Source: Corythucha ciliata (lineage: Eukaryota > Arthropoda > Insecta > Hemiptera > Tingidae). From it: a stretch of 64,000 bases of DNA. The notes under the pieces are model-generated. The model was given only the letters and a program-made list of their open reading frames with translations. It searched no databases and was not told where the DNA came from. The translations under genes were made by a program, and so were the position numbers. The stretch lies in assembly GCA_038030265.1 (NCBI GenBank), contig CM075940.1, positions 2,046,001 through 2,110,000 of the forward strand, written 5' to 3'. Of this stretch, positions 52,946 through 62,328 are shown in pieces. Each line of letters opens with the position of its first letter. Position 1 is the first letter of the stretch.

Positions 52946-55560
52946 TGTCACGCTGTGGTTAGAAAATGTCATTTCAAAAGAAATTAATTCAACTTCTATT
53001 ATGAGGACTATCTTGTGAATAATTAAAGAAGGGTAGGTACCTATTACGATGAAAACAATCACCACTGCAAAAAAGGCCGTGTCGCTTTACTTCTAAAACT
53101 GTTAAGTACTAATAAAAATAAATCGGTTTGCAAAGAAAACGTTTTCGCAAAATGAGTTTGCTATTAATTTTATTCAACGAGGGGAGGGGTGGTCTTTGGC
53201 GTTACGACGTTTAGGGGCTGAAATCATAAAAACAAAATTAGTGACATTTTCCGTGGCCCCCTGCAGCAGTGCAGTCCATTAACAATTTTTCTTGTAGCAT
53301 GTTCACCCCCAGCTCCCCCCAACACGAGGAGAAATACAAAACGTTCGTGTATATTAGGCTCTCAAAGATGTTTGATTGAATAATTAGGCATTCTTAAAGA
53401 AAATCTAAACCAAGGGTTTGGAGTTATCAAGAGATGATACAGTATCAATTTTATCTCCAGGGTCCCAACATGGAGGCTGTCATTACTCGTAGTTTAGAGA
53501 GCCTTACCCAGGGTGCTGAAGCTAGCGCCCTTACCAACGTGGCTACGCTCTGTCTTGGAAAATCGTGTTTCTTTCAGTGTTATGCTGTGTAAAATGTACT
53601 AGTTTGTTGAAAAACATCGGTTTTAGCGTTCAATTTGCTGTCTTTAGAAATGTTCCGTGTATTATTCCTTGTTTTCCCCCACTTTGCCAGGGTATCACTT
53701 CCCCAACCTATGGTTTTATATGGTTTTCTTCGCGCTGCTAGTTTCTTTTTCGTCAAAGTTCAGAGTTCTAATTGAATTGGATTTTTTCATAATTCGACCC
53801 ACTTTACAAATCGGTCAACCTGTAGTAGCACATTTTGAAGCGTTTTTGTACAAATCGGGAGAAGACAGAAAATTCGAAAGATTCGGCACAAAACTCAAGG
53901 AACATTTTGCACGTTCTACTTTTTGGATTTTGTGAAACAGTAAGTACTTCAGGGTCAACCTGTAGTAGACATCTAAATTTCCCATTTTCACGCTTTTCCA
54001 GGGGGGCAAAACATTTTTAAATGGTGGCACAAAATTACTGTGCAATCGTTTTTCCGATTTGACATAGCTGCTACTACAGCTTTACAGTCCTCTCATCAGC
54101 ACCAGGAGCAGCAGTCATAATTTTTTTTATCCCAGAGTTCTGGCCTTTGAAGGCTTTCAGTCTGTTGTATCGCTGGTGCTCGCCGCTAGGCCTGGCTGTA
54201 TTTAAATTGTATATTTTAGCTCTGTAGCCCCCACGCGCGTGCGCGAGTACCGGCCTGAGTGCGGGATGTGGGCGGAGGAAAAAACGCTCCTTCTTCTGTT
54301 CGCTGGAGTGGCACGGGACTGAAATTCCAGAAAAAAAATCAAAAGTGTTGGCGGTGGAAAAGTGCGCGAGTTGGAGGCAGTGTTCGCTCTGAAATCATGA
54401 AAAAATAATAGACATTTGAATTCGTTATTAGTTGGTAAGATTGATATTTTGTATGCTTAGCTTAATTTGATTGGCTCTCGAAAAGGATGTGTGTGTAAGG
54501 GGGGATGAGCTCTACGCTCAATGGAAAAGAAGAGAGATGTGTTTGAGATGCTAAGAGAGGTGTACGTAGAGTCTGTAAAGAAGAAAGTTTTATTATAGAC
54601 ATTTTTATGAAAAGTGTGTGAGGGTTCTTTCGGGGAAGACTTATTCAATTGTTCAATTAAAACTCAAAAATATTTAGAATTTATTTTACCATTTCAGGGT
54701 TCGTATTTTGGTAATTTTGCCATGTCGAATGCTTTTAACCTGATTTCAATTCTATAAAAACTATCTCTAGAGACTTACAAAAAGTTTGAACATTCCACCA
54801 TTATTGGGTGGGTTGAAGATGAGGGGTGGAGTTCCCCGAAGAAAAAATCGGAGGCGGCGGAGACGATGTTGGCTAAAATTCGGGTATAAAAAAAAACCCT
54901 TTTTTTTCCAAAGGGATTTTTCTTAGTCTGCAATTCTCCGGAGTGAATATCCTTGTGTCATACGAAAGCACTTGTCCGTGAAAAAATGAAAAAAGGCCAA
55001 AGATGGAAAGCTATTCCCAGAGAGGTCTATTCCCAGAGAGGTCCTTCTGCCAGCCAGTCCGAAAAGAGAGAGACCGAACACCGGGCCCTACGCTTCAACT
55101 TCTCCCTTGGGTTCCCCCTCCATGGCTGATACAAATATCACGTTAAGAATTTGGGGCATCCCATTGGCTACTTTTCTATTTAGAATTCCCATTGGTCTGT
55201 AGGGACATCCCCCCATTATTACCATCTTTCGCCACCGCCTCCTCTATTTTTCTGGAAATACTACCAATGGTTATTCACAATTAAAATATTTAAATTAATC
55301 AATTCTAAATTAAACGCATAATAAAATAGAAGCATAATGCATCCTAGTTAAAATTAATACAGATACAAAAATGGTGCATAGCTCGGCCTTCTCGGCTCTC
55401 TTACGGGTAATTCTTACACGCATTTTCAACGTCATCTTGATCTCAGATTAACAGATTACAGGTAGGTTCTTTTTACAAACTTGTTTGTTTACATTACATT
55501 ATTGATGTACCTTCGCTTTTATTTACAGAGTTAAATTTTCAATTAATTAATCTCATCGTT
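52946..55560. other. Non-coding, nothing recognised
   Basis: Long gene-free stretch. Small items: CAACCTGTAGTAG twice (53818, 53957), CTATTCCCAGAGAGGT in tandem (55009), and a CpG-rich patch CACGCGCGTGCGCGAG (54232). Short frames have no domains. Confidence 0.4.
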
Positions 55561-55611
55561 ATGCTATTGCCCTACGGCTTTATTCACATTGTTTCTTTTT
55601 CTAATTTACAG

Positions 55612-56176
55612 GTTCATGAAGAAATATCTTTAAGCGAAAAAAAAGAAAGAAGAAGGGAAACCGAAAAAAGGGACGCCCCAACGCCCGATCGCGCACACCA
55701 TGGGACCCCCACGGGTTCACCAGGAAGGAAAAAACAAAAGGCTTGGGAATTCAAAGAAACTATTTCGGTAAGTAATCACGCCTTGACATCTCTTTTCCCG
55801 ACTAATTGCTTCCCGAAAACCCCTGTCAACCGAAGGCATCTCCGACATGTTTTATTGTGCGTCCTCCCAGCGTGAGCGTGTACCACCCCGCGGCTACTTG
55901 ACTTGAACGGACATCTGGATCGTTTAAATTAGATAAGTTTATTTGAAAGCTAACTATTCTTTCTCTGTGTGACTTTTTCCTTTGTTTCATTTAGGCCTGC
56001 TGCCCTTCCAGCTCCTCCAAGATCTTCAGGCACGTAAACGTCTTTTAAAATGTATTTTACAGAATATTTTGCTCTTTCTAATATTTCCTCTTTTATACTT
56101 CCAGGCCGACCCGCGAGTCCGTGACTACTTTGTGGGTGGTGGATTGAGCGTAGTGAAATCCAACAGTCACAAGTGA
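55612..56176 (+). CDS. Unrecognised gene, three phase-0 exons
   Basis: Three blocks with AG..GT borders join without a frame change. Exon 55612-55767 reads VHEEISLSEKKERRRETEKR and PGRKKQKAWEFKETIS (charged, basic). Exon 55995-56033 reads ACCPSSSSKIFRH. Exon 56105-56176 reads ADPRVRDYFVGGGLSVVKSN and ends SHK at TGA. All three junctions are phase 0 with polypyrimidine acceptors. The ADPRVRDY text is reminiscent of the N-terminus of fatty-acid elongases, but the following residues do not continue that family, so I assign no function. The open frame extends upstream to 55561, so the first exon may be longer. Confidence 0.4.
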
Positions 56177-56489
56177 GAAAAGGTGTTCCTTTTTTGAATT
56201 GAAGTCCCACCTGTTGATTCTTTCGTGAGGACAATCAAAACGACAATGGTTGAACGAAGAGACGCCGGTAATGGACCCTGGTGAAGGTATTTGATTCGAC
56301 AAGCAACGGTGAGTCCGCATGCTTTTTTGTACCGGCCATTACCGTTGATGAAGAAGCCCACAATTTCTAACTTCCACGAGTATTTTATGAAAGGGTTGTA
56401 GACAGATATTCTCATCCCTATTTGTATTTGAATTCCCCCTCAGTTTTTTTTAAACGGTCTCTGATTATTTTTTCTCCTCCGCGACAATT
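56177..56489. other. Non-coding flank of the pogo element
   Basis: No gene was seen. If the sequence after 60610 is part of an old LTR, this stretch would be the LTR's upstream part, split by the pogo insertion. Confidence 0.35.
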
Positions 56490-56504
56490 TAGGGTAAAGG
56501 CACC

Positions 56505-57135
56505 AATCGTTGACACTACCCCAATTATTGACACTTACTCCTTCAATCTCAACAAATAAGCCTTTGAGACCTACTAGAAAGTCACGTTTGGCGGTAAACG
56601 AAAGTTTAACTCATCAGCTGCAGATTCCCGCCACAATCAAGTCAGCAGTGGGTGATAAGCAGTGATAAAAGAGGGTTTCCTCGCCAGTGTGTGTGTGCCT
56701 GCGATTCTTTACGGATTTTGCTAAGAGGTGAGTAACTATTTGTCTTGGATTACCTACTCATTTTTTCGTTTTCCCGTCCGATGTCTTTTTCGTCCACTTT
56801 CTTAATACTCCTAGTTAATTAGAATTCAGTTTCCAATCGTAAATTTTGGTAAAAACAATCAATTCTGGAGGTGTCAATAATTGGGTTAAAGAAAATACAA
56901 GTTTACCCAATTATTGACACCCCTGTCAATAACTGGGAATTCTAAAGAGCTTCAGTTCTTACACTCATTAGCATACATTTTTCACATAGACTTCAATGGT
57001 GCTTTCCGCTTTTAAAAATATTGAGTGGATCCAATTTTTGACAGGGGTGTCGATAATAGGTTTACGTAAGTGACAATAATCGGAATGATGTGACACCAAT
57101 TATTGACAGCTGTAATCTCCAGTTATTGACACCTT
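56505..57135. repeat. Left subterminal CAATTATTGACAC motifs
   Basis: Direct or inverse copies of CAATTATTGACAC (or with AACTGG) occur near 56511, 56871, 56904, 56925, 57046, 57073, 57096 and 57120. The terminal repeat itself contains the motif. They are probably transposase binding sites (inference). Confidence 0.75.
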
Positions 57136-57244
57136 TGGGTAACTTGGGGTAACTAAAGTTAATGTTTTTTTCTCGTTTTTAGGTATTTCAAATGGCTAAT
57201 AAGAACCAAAAAAAAAAAAAAAGAAAAAGGATGGGGCATATTGC

Positions 57245-59944
57245 ATGAAAGCTGGCAGGAAGAAATATGATGAAGCACAAATGTTGGCAGCTCTCTCTGC
57301 AGTGAAGGGAGGACTCCCAGTTGCCACAGCAGCCCGAAATTTCAAGGTACCCCGTGTCACTCTTCTTTACAAGTGGAAGGGTAAGAGTCCTATCAGTGGT
57401 AAGCCTGGCCCCGGCAGTATTTTGAAACCAGAGGAAGAAGATGCCCTTGTTCTTTGGATCACCAAGATGTGCGAAGCTGGTTTCCCAGTAACTTCAAGTC
57501 AATTGAAAGACAGTGTTCAGCATCTCATCAAGAATGAACTGAACAGAAAATCGCCCTTTAAAGATGATCGGCCTGGGAAAAAATGGCTACTGTGCTTCAA
57601 GGACCGACATCCTTCTGTCAGTGAGCGAATCGTTGAGAACCTGACAAATAGTAGGGCCGCTGTAACGAGAAGAGAAGTAGCCAGTTGGTTCCAGCGAGTT
57701 GAAGAACATTTACGAGAACATTCTCTTTTTGAAGTACTCAAGGACCCTAAACGAGTTTTCAACGGTGATGAGTCTGCATTTTTCCTCAATCCTAAGGGAA
57801 AAAAGGTTTTGGCTCCTAGGGGCGCAAAAAATGTATACCTTCATTGTAATAATGACGAAAAAGAGTGTTTAACTGTGTTATTTACAGCTAATGCTTGGGG
57901 TGATATCGCTCCTCCAATGGTGATGTTCAAATACGAACGAGTACCTGATATCATTGTTCAAAGCGTTCCTGATGGTTGGGGTATTGGAAAGTCAGAGAAC
58001 GGATGGATGACAGGAGCTACATTTTATGAATATATAACTAAAATATTTGAACCCTGGCTCACTGACAACGACATCACTCGCCCAGTAATTTTTTTTCTGG
58101 ATGGCCACACCTCTCATTTAAGTTACCACCTCAGCGATTTTTGCCTAAAAAATGACATTATCGTGATTGCTCTGCCTCCAAACACTACGCATTTTATGCA
58201 ACCGTTAGACGTTTCGGTATTTCGGTCACTCAAGGAGAACTGGAAAACTAAGGTCCATGGCTGGAGAGTCAATCGAATTAATGAACCAAACGTTAATCTA
58301 AAAAAGAAGGACTTCTGCCCTTTGCTCAACGAAGTTATGCAAGAAATTGATCGATCTATACTTCGGAATGGTTTCCGGGCTTGCGGGCTCGTTCCCTGGG
58401 ATATGACTGCCATTAAATATTTTAACCGTGGCGTCGAAATTTCGAGTACTCCAAACCCTCTTTCCAAAAGTGCAGTCCTTCAGTCTTTGGTCGTTCTGGA
58501 AAGATTCATTGGCGAAGAAATAGTCAACGCATTCAAAGAATCTTCAAGAGGTACGGGAAGCATTGAAGATTCCTCGCTTTTCGTGGTTTGGAAAAGGATG
58601 AGAACCTACATGGAACCTATTGATGAACGGCCATTGAGTCCATCTGACGAAGACATCAGTGATGATCAGCCCAGCTGTGATAACGTCGCGCTACCTATAC
58701 ATCTCGGTTCAATAGGAAAATTCAACAGCGAACCACACCAACAAAGCACTTTGAACTCTCCAGCCATGGTGCAGATTCATCCGGAGACACCTGGAAACTC
58801 CACCATCCAGCCACCAGTTCCGGCAGTACCAGTTCCGAGCCCTTTCAAGAGAGGGCTTAATTGGCCAGAGGAACGTCAACAAAGCTCTCGCAATAAAGAG
58901 GTTATACCAAGTGTAGTGGCTTCGGTTGCGTATAAAAATTACCTGAAGAGAAAGATGGACAAGAAAAAAGAAGAAGAAGAGAATAAAAAGGCACGAGTTG
59001 CTGATAGAGCTAAAAAGAAAACAGAACGAGAGCTAATGAAATTGCAGAAAGCAGCTGAGAGAGAGAAGAAAAAATCAGCTGAGAGAGAGAAGAAAAAAGC
59101 AGCTGAGCAAGAGAAGAAAAAAACAACGCAGCCAGCAAAGAAGAAGAAAAACACCAGAGCCAAGATAACAAAGAGCATACTGATGGACAGTAGTAGTGAA
59201 GAAGAACAAGAGGAATGGGAACCACAAGATGAGTCAGAAGGTAACATTTCGTCAGATGAAATGCCTTCTGCTCGATTCAACTGTCTTGTTGCTGAAGAAA
59301 CCGTGCAACCCGATATTACACCTTGCTCTGCGGTCACAGATAATTTCTTGATAGGTTCAGAACAACAACAACAGGAAATATTTCAGTGCACAGAAGAGGC
59401 CACTGGCGAAAAGATTTCATCCTTGTTGATGTCCATCCAGGAAGAGCTCGAACTGACAGGTGAAGAAGCTGGACACCAGCAAGTGAACACAGAAGAAGAA
59501 CGTGAAATAGAGAAGATGGAAGAATGTCATCTGATGCTAAATGATGTTTCTACCCGGAAGGAGACAGAAGAAGGACGTGGAAGAGAGAATTTGGAAGAAA
59601 ATCATCAGAGACAGGTGGATTCACATAAAATACAGAAGAACGTGGAAGGACAAGGTCATATGAATGAGGGAGGGCTCCTATTTCAAGAAGGGGACTATAT
59701 CAAAGCCAATATATTTGGCAGAAAGAAGAATGTCAGTGCTTGCCGAGTTTTGAAGATCAACGATGAGAGAGTGGTTGTGAATCTTCTTAAAGCCTGCAAT
59801 CGGATGAAGAATGTTTTCATCCTTAGTAAAGATGAAACGTTCATTAATCATGAAGACATCGTCGCGCAATTGCCAAAGCCCGTGAAGTTTGGAAACGAAA
59901 TAAACCGAAATTTTTTTTTTCCAGAATCATTGCAAGTTGACTAA
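57245..59944 (+). CDS. Pogo-type DDE transposase, about 900 residues
   Basis: Psq-type helix-turn-helix at residues 7-50 (YDEAQMLAALSAVKGGLPVA, VPRVTLLYKWKG); CENP-B-type DNA-binding part at 60-130 (VLWITKMCEAGFPVT, GKKWLLCFKDRHP); DDE domain with D175 (NGDES), D286 (FFLDGHTSH) and D322 (MQPLDVSVF), a DD35D set. Beyond the usual length there is a Lys/Glu coiled coil (about 560-640), an acidic stretch, and a C-terminal block (815-899) with FGRKKNVSACRVLKINDERV. ATG 57192 followed by MANKNQ and a Lys-coding A run is the likelier original start, but the A tract (57208-57222) puts it one base out of frame; 57245 is the first ATG in the open frame. A pyrimidine-rich AG precedes it. The copy could be active. 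Confidence 0.9.
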   Translation: MKAGRKKYDEAQMLAALSAVKGGLPVATAARNFKVPRVTLLYKWKGKSPISGKPGPGSILKPEEEDALVLWITKMCEAGFPVTSSQLKDSVQHLIKNELNRKSPFKDDRPGKKWLLCFKDRHPSVSERIVENLTNSRAAVTRREVASWFQRVEEHLREHSLFEVLKDPKRVFNGDESAFFLNPKGKKVLAPRGAKNVYLHCNNDEKECLTVLFTANAWGDIAPPMVMFKYERVPDIIVQSVPDGWGIGKSENGWMTGATFYEYITKIFEPWLTDNDITRPVIFFLDGHTSHLSYHLSDFCLKNDIIVIALPPNTTHFMQPLDVSVFRSLKENWKTKVHGWRVNRINEPNVNLKKKDFCPLLNEVMQEIDRSILRNGFRACGLVPWDMTAIKYFNRGVEISSTPNPLSKSAVLQSLVVLERFIGEEIVNAFKESSRGTGSIEDSSLFVVWKRMRTYMEPIDERPLSPSDEDISDDQPSCDNVALPIHLGSIGKFNSEPHQQSTLNSPAMVQIHPETPGNSTIQPPVPAVPVPSPFKRGLNWPEERQQSSRNKEVIPSVVASVAYKNYLKRKMDKKKEEEENKKARVADRAKKKTERELMKLQKAAEREKKKSAEREKKKAAEQEKKKTTQPAKKKKNTRAKITKSILMDSSSEEEQEEWEPQDESEGNISSDEMPSARFNCLVAEETVQPDITPCSAVTDNFLIGSEQQQQEIFQCTEEATGEKISSLLMSIQEELELTGEEAGHQQVNTEEEREIEKMEECHLMLNDVSTRKETEEGRGRENLEENHQRQVDSHKIQKNVEGQGHMNEGGLLFQEGDYIKANIFGRKKNVSACRVLKINDERVVVNLLKACNRMKNVFILSKDETFINHEDIVAQLPKPVKFGNEINRNFFFPESLQVD

Positions 59945-60345
59945 ACTGATGTTTCCAACTTGCTAGTTTAAAATAAGTTAATTTTTCAGCGATCTTATTC
60001 TACGCTTTAAAAAATGTTCCACGTGTTCCTGTTTTTTTGTTTTTGTTTTGTTTGTTTTTGAGATTTAATATATAAGATATAATATAGGAGATACAAATGT
60101 TTGCTTGAATAAAAAAGAGGCTCAGTGTGTGCTGATTCGAAGGGTATTTTGTCAAAGTCAAACTTTTATACTGTGATCTACCTACTGTAAAAAGACTTAA
60201 TTTAATTACATACTGTACTGTGGTACTTAACTAATCACTCAGATATGCTGAGCTTAATTTATATAGTTGAATGAACCTATACCTACCTAGTACCTACTCA
60301 TTACGATAGTCTTCTATTAGCAAACAAATAAATTTGAGATTTTAT

Positions 60346-60600
60346 TGTGGTGTCAATATTTGGTTCTTTCCCCTGTCAATAACTGGTGTAAGGTTGTCAA
60401 TAATGGGGGAAATAAATTGCTTTCGAATTTTAGTTCTGATAATATTTTAAGCCTGTATTTTGAAGAAAGTAACGAACAGAATCAATAGAGCGGGAGTTGG
60501 CATGCAGAAAAAAAATTTGAGGCATAAAGTTTGTCTGAAAAATAAGAAAGTTATTGCGGGAAAACTACAAACACTTCCTTAAAGTGTCAATAATTGGTGC
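60346..60600. repeat. Right subterminal CAATTATTGACAC motifs
   Basis: GGTGTCAATATTTGG (60349), CTGTCAATAACTGG (60374), TTGTCAATAATGGGG (60394) and AGTGTCAATAATTGG (60583) are inverse copies of the left motif, in the orientation expected for symmetric ends. Confidence 0.75.
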
Positions 60601-60610
60601 CTTTACCCTA

Positions 60611-60660
60611 TCCCGAGTTTTTATTGAACTTTAACATAATGGCGACCAACAGTCACAATA
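60611..60660 (+). other. Possible old LTR end and primer site
   Basis: TTTAACA followed by TAA and TGGCGACCAACAGTCACAAT resembles an LTR end plus a primer site, similar to TGGCGACCGTTAA at 31282. If real, the pogo element inserted in this LTR. No second LTR is visible, so the call is weak. Confidence 0.3.
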
Positions 60661-60857
60661 CCCCGGTCTCGAGAAAAAAAAAAAAAAAAAAAAAGGAAAG
60701 GGAAGGGATAAAAAAAATCCTTGAGATATGAATGAATAGGAAAAATAAACAAACTTGGAAAATAAAGGAGTTAATCTCAACGAATATAAGATGCTCATGC
60801 CTTCCGGCAGTTTTGTTTTTAAATAACACAACTAAAAACGGTCGAGGTGTCGCCAAA

Positions 60858-61067
60858 CCCCGTGGGTTGCATTGGGTTTATCACCCGGTAAAACGAATTA
60901 ATATAAAATACACTCCGTGGGTTCATCACCGCACGCAAAAAGGAGTGTTGGCTCATCGCCGTTGGGTCATCCCCATAAAAAAAAATTTAAAAAGCACTCC
61001 GTGGGTTCATCACCTCACGTGAAGGAGTGTTGGCTTATCGCCGTTGGGTCATCCCAATAAAAAATAT
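60858..61067 (+). repeat. Tandem repeats with CTCCGTGGGTTCATCACC
   Basis: Two full units (60908-60990, 60996-61067) share CACTCCGTGGGTTCATCACC, GGAGTGTTGGCTCATCGCCG and TTGGGTCATCCC; a partial unit starts at 60858. CACTCC and GGAGTG within each unit can form a hairpin. Confidence 0.75.
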
Positions 61068-62328
61068 CAATCATAATAACAATAAAATGGCGGTTTTTTA
61101 TTTCCGAATCTCTGCCATGCATGAGGCCTTATGAGCTCGTTGACACCGTGAAAGGGTGAACGTAAAAAGGAAAAAATAAACAGATTGGATGTAGGAGCCT
61201 GAACCTGGTTTACGGGGTTCTATCCCTCGCCAGTGACCATTTGGTTAACCGCGAGCGTGAAATCAGGCTTAGGGACTTATTATGGTCGCGCCAGAGGCCA
61301 ACGACTGCACGGTATTTGGTCCGCATTTTGCAGGCAGGGAGAGGAGATAAAAAGGGGTTGTGAATGCGTACTTCGAAAACTTATGTAAAACGATCAAAGA
61401 AAAAAAAAGAAAACAAAAAACGTTTACGATCCGTGAAGAGGGCTGCGTTTTTGATATAATATTTAACAACGTATTTTCCATTATCTTTGTCCATCCCCAA
61501 TACGTCCTATTAGGCCCCGACGCCGACATCGTGAAACCCCTAAAACGCACATTTCGAGAGGAAAAGGTCCCGCGCTCCGGGCAAAAATCCCATCACCATG
61601 CTATCCTTCCCATGTAGCAATTCTCCTGTATGTACCCTTCGCCGGGCGGTGAAGCCGAGCTTGGGAATAAAAAAAAAATCTCGGAAAGAAATTAAAAGAA
61701 CAAAATTAAAACGAGCGCCGAGTGCACCCAAATAAACAGGGCGACGAAGCCGTGTCTTCCCATCATAACAATGAATAAATAATTCACCGATATGGCGGGG
61801 TCGCTCATAAACCGCGGGAGTGGGGGCTTGTCAGAACAAGGTCCCTCCAAAAACAGTTTTCCCGTGGGAGCTAAAAATGTGAAAAATAAATTTAAACGGC
61901 AGGTTTTACGGGGTGACCGGATGTTGCTGAAGCCCTGACGAACAGACAGCCCACTTGGCATCCGGGAGCGGTTTACGCCTTAGTCCCGTCGCTCGGCCGG
62001 GGACGTAAGTTAAATTCCAGTAAAAACCCCCCCAAAAAGTTCCGAGATCATGATGGACAGGCGATTAAGCCAAGCCGCCATGATCCAAAAAATAAAAACG
62101 AGTGAAACAGAATTACTAGAAGTGGAAAAATAAAATGCAAAGTTTGATGGCAGTCATTATTAGTCAGTTAGTCATTCAATAAAAAAAAAATAAGTCAAAA
62201 TAACAAAAGTAAATATCCGTCCGGTCGTCTAATTCTAACCGGGCAACGGGCGAATTACTTCCACGTTTCAGGAGAAACACCGCCATCGTCTAGGTCTGGG
62301 GTACGGCATCCTCCCGGGTTAGCCAAAA
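61068..62328. other. Non-coding 3' region of the gypsy element
   Basis: No integrase-like frame follows the RT-RNase H stop on the minus strand. Short frames here have no domains. The region may be untranslated or LTR sequence, which cannot be told without a second LTR. Confidence 0.4.

Larger units (their letters stand above)
56492..60608 (+). mobile_element. Pogo-type DNA transposon, apparently complete
   Basis: 4117 bp. The ends GGGTAAAGGCACCAATCGTT GACAC (56492) and, inverse, GGGTAAAGGCACCAATTATT GACAC (to 60608) differ at two of 25 positions, and TA flanks both sides (56490-56491, 60609-60610), the rule for the Tc1/mariner/pogo group. One large transposase gene fills the interior. Variants of CAATTATTGACA occur many times in both subterminal regions. 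Confidence 0.92.

Noticed and set aside
58939..59337. 132-codon minus-strand frame rich in Phe and Ser
   Set aside because: Antisense shadow of the Lys/Glu coiled coil of the pogo transposase.
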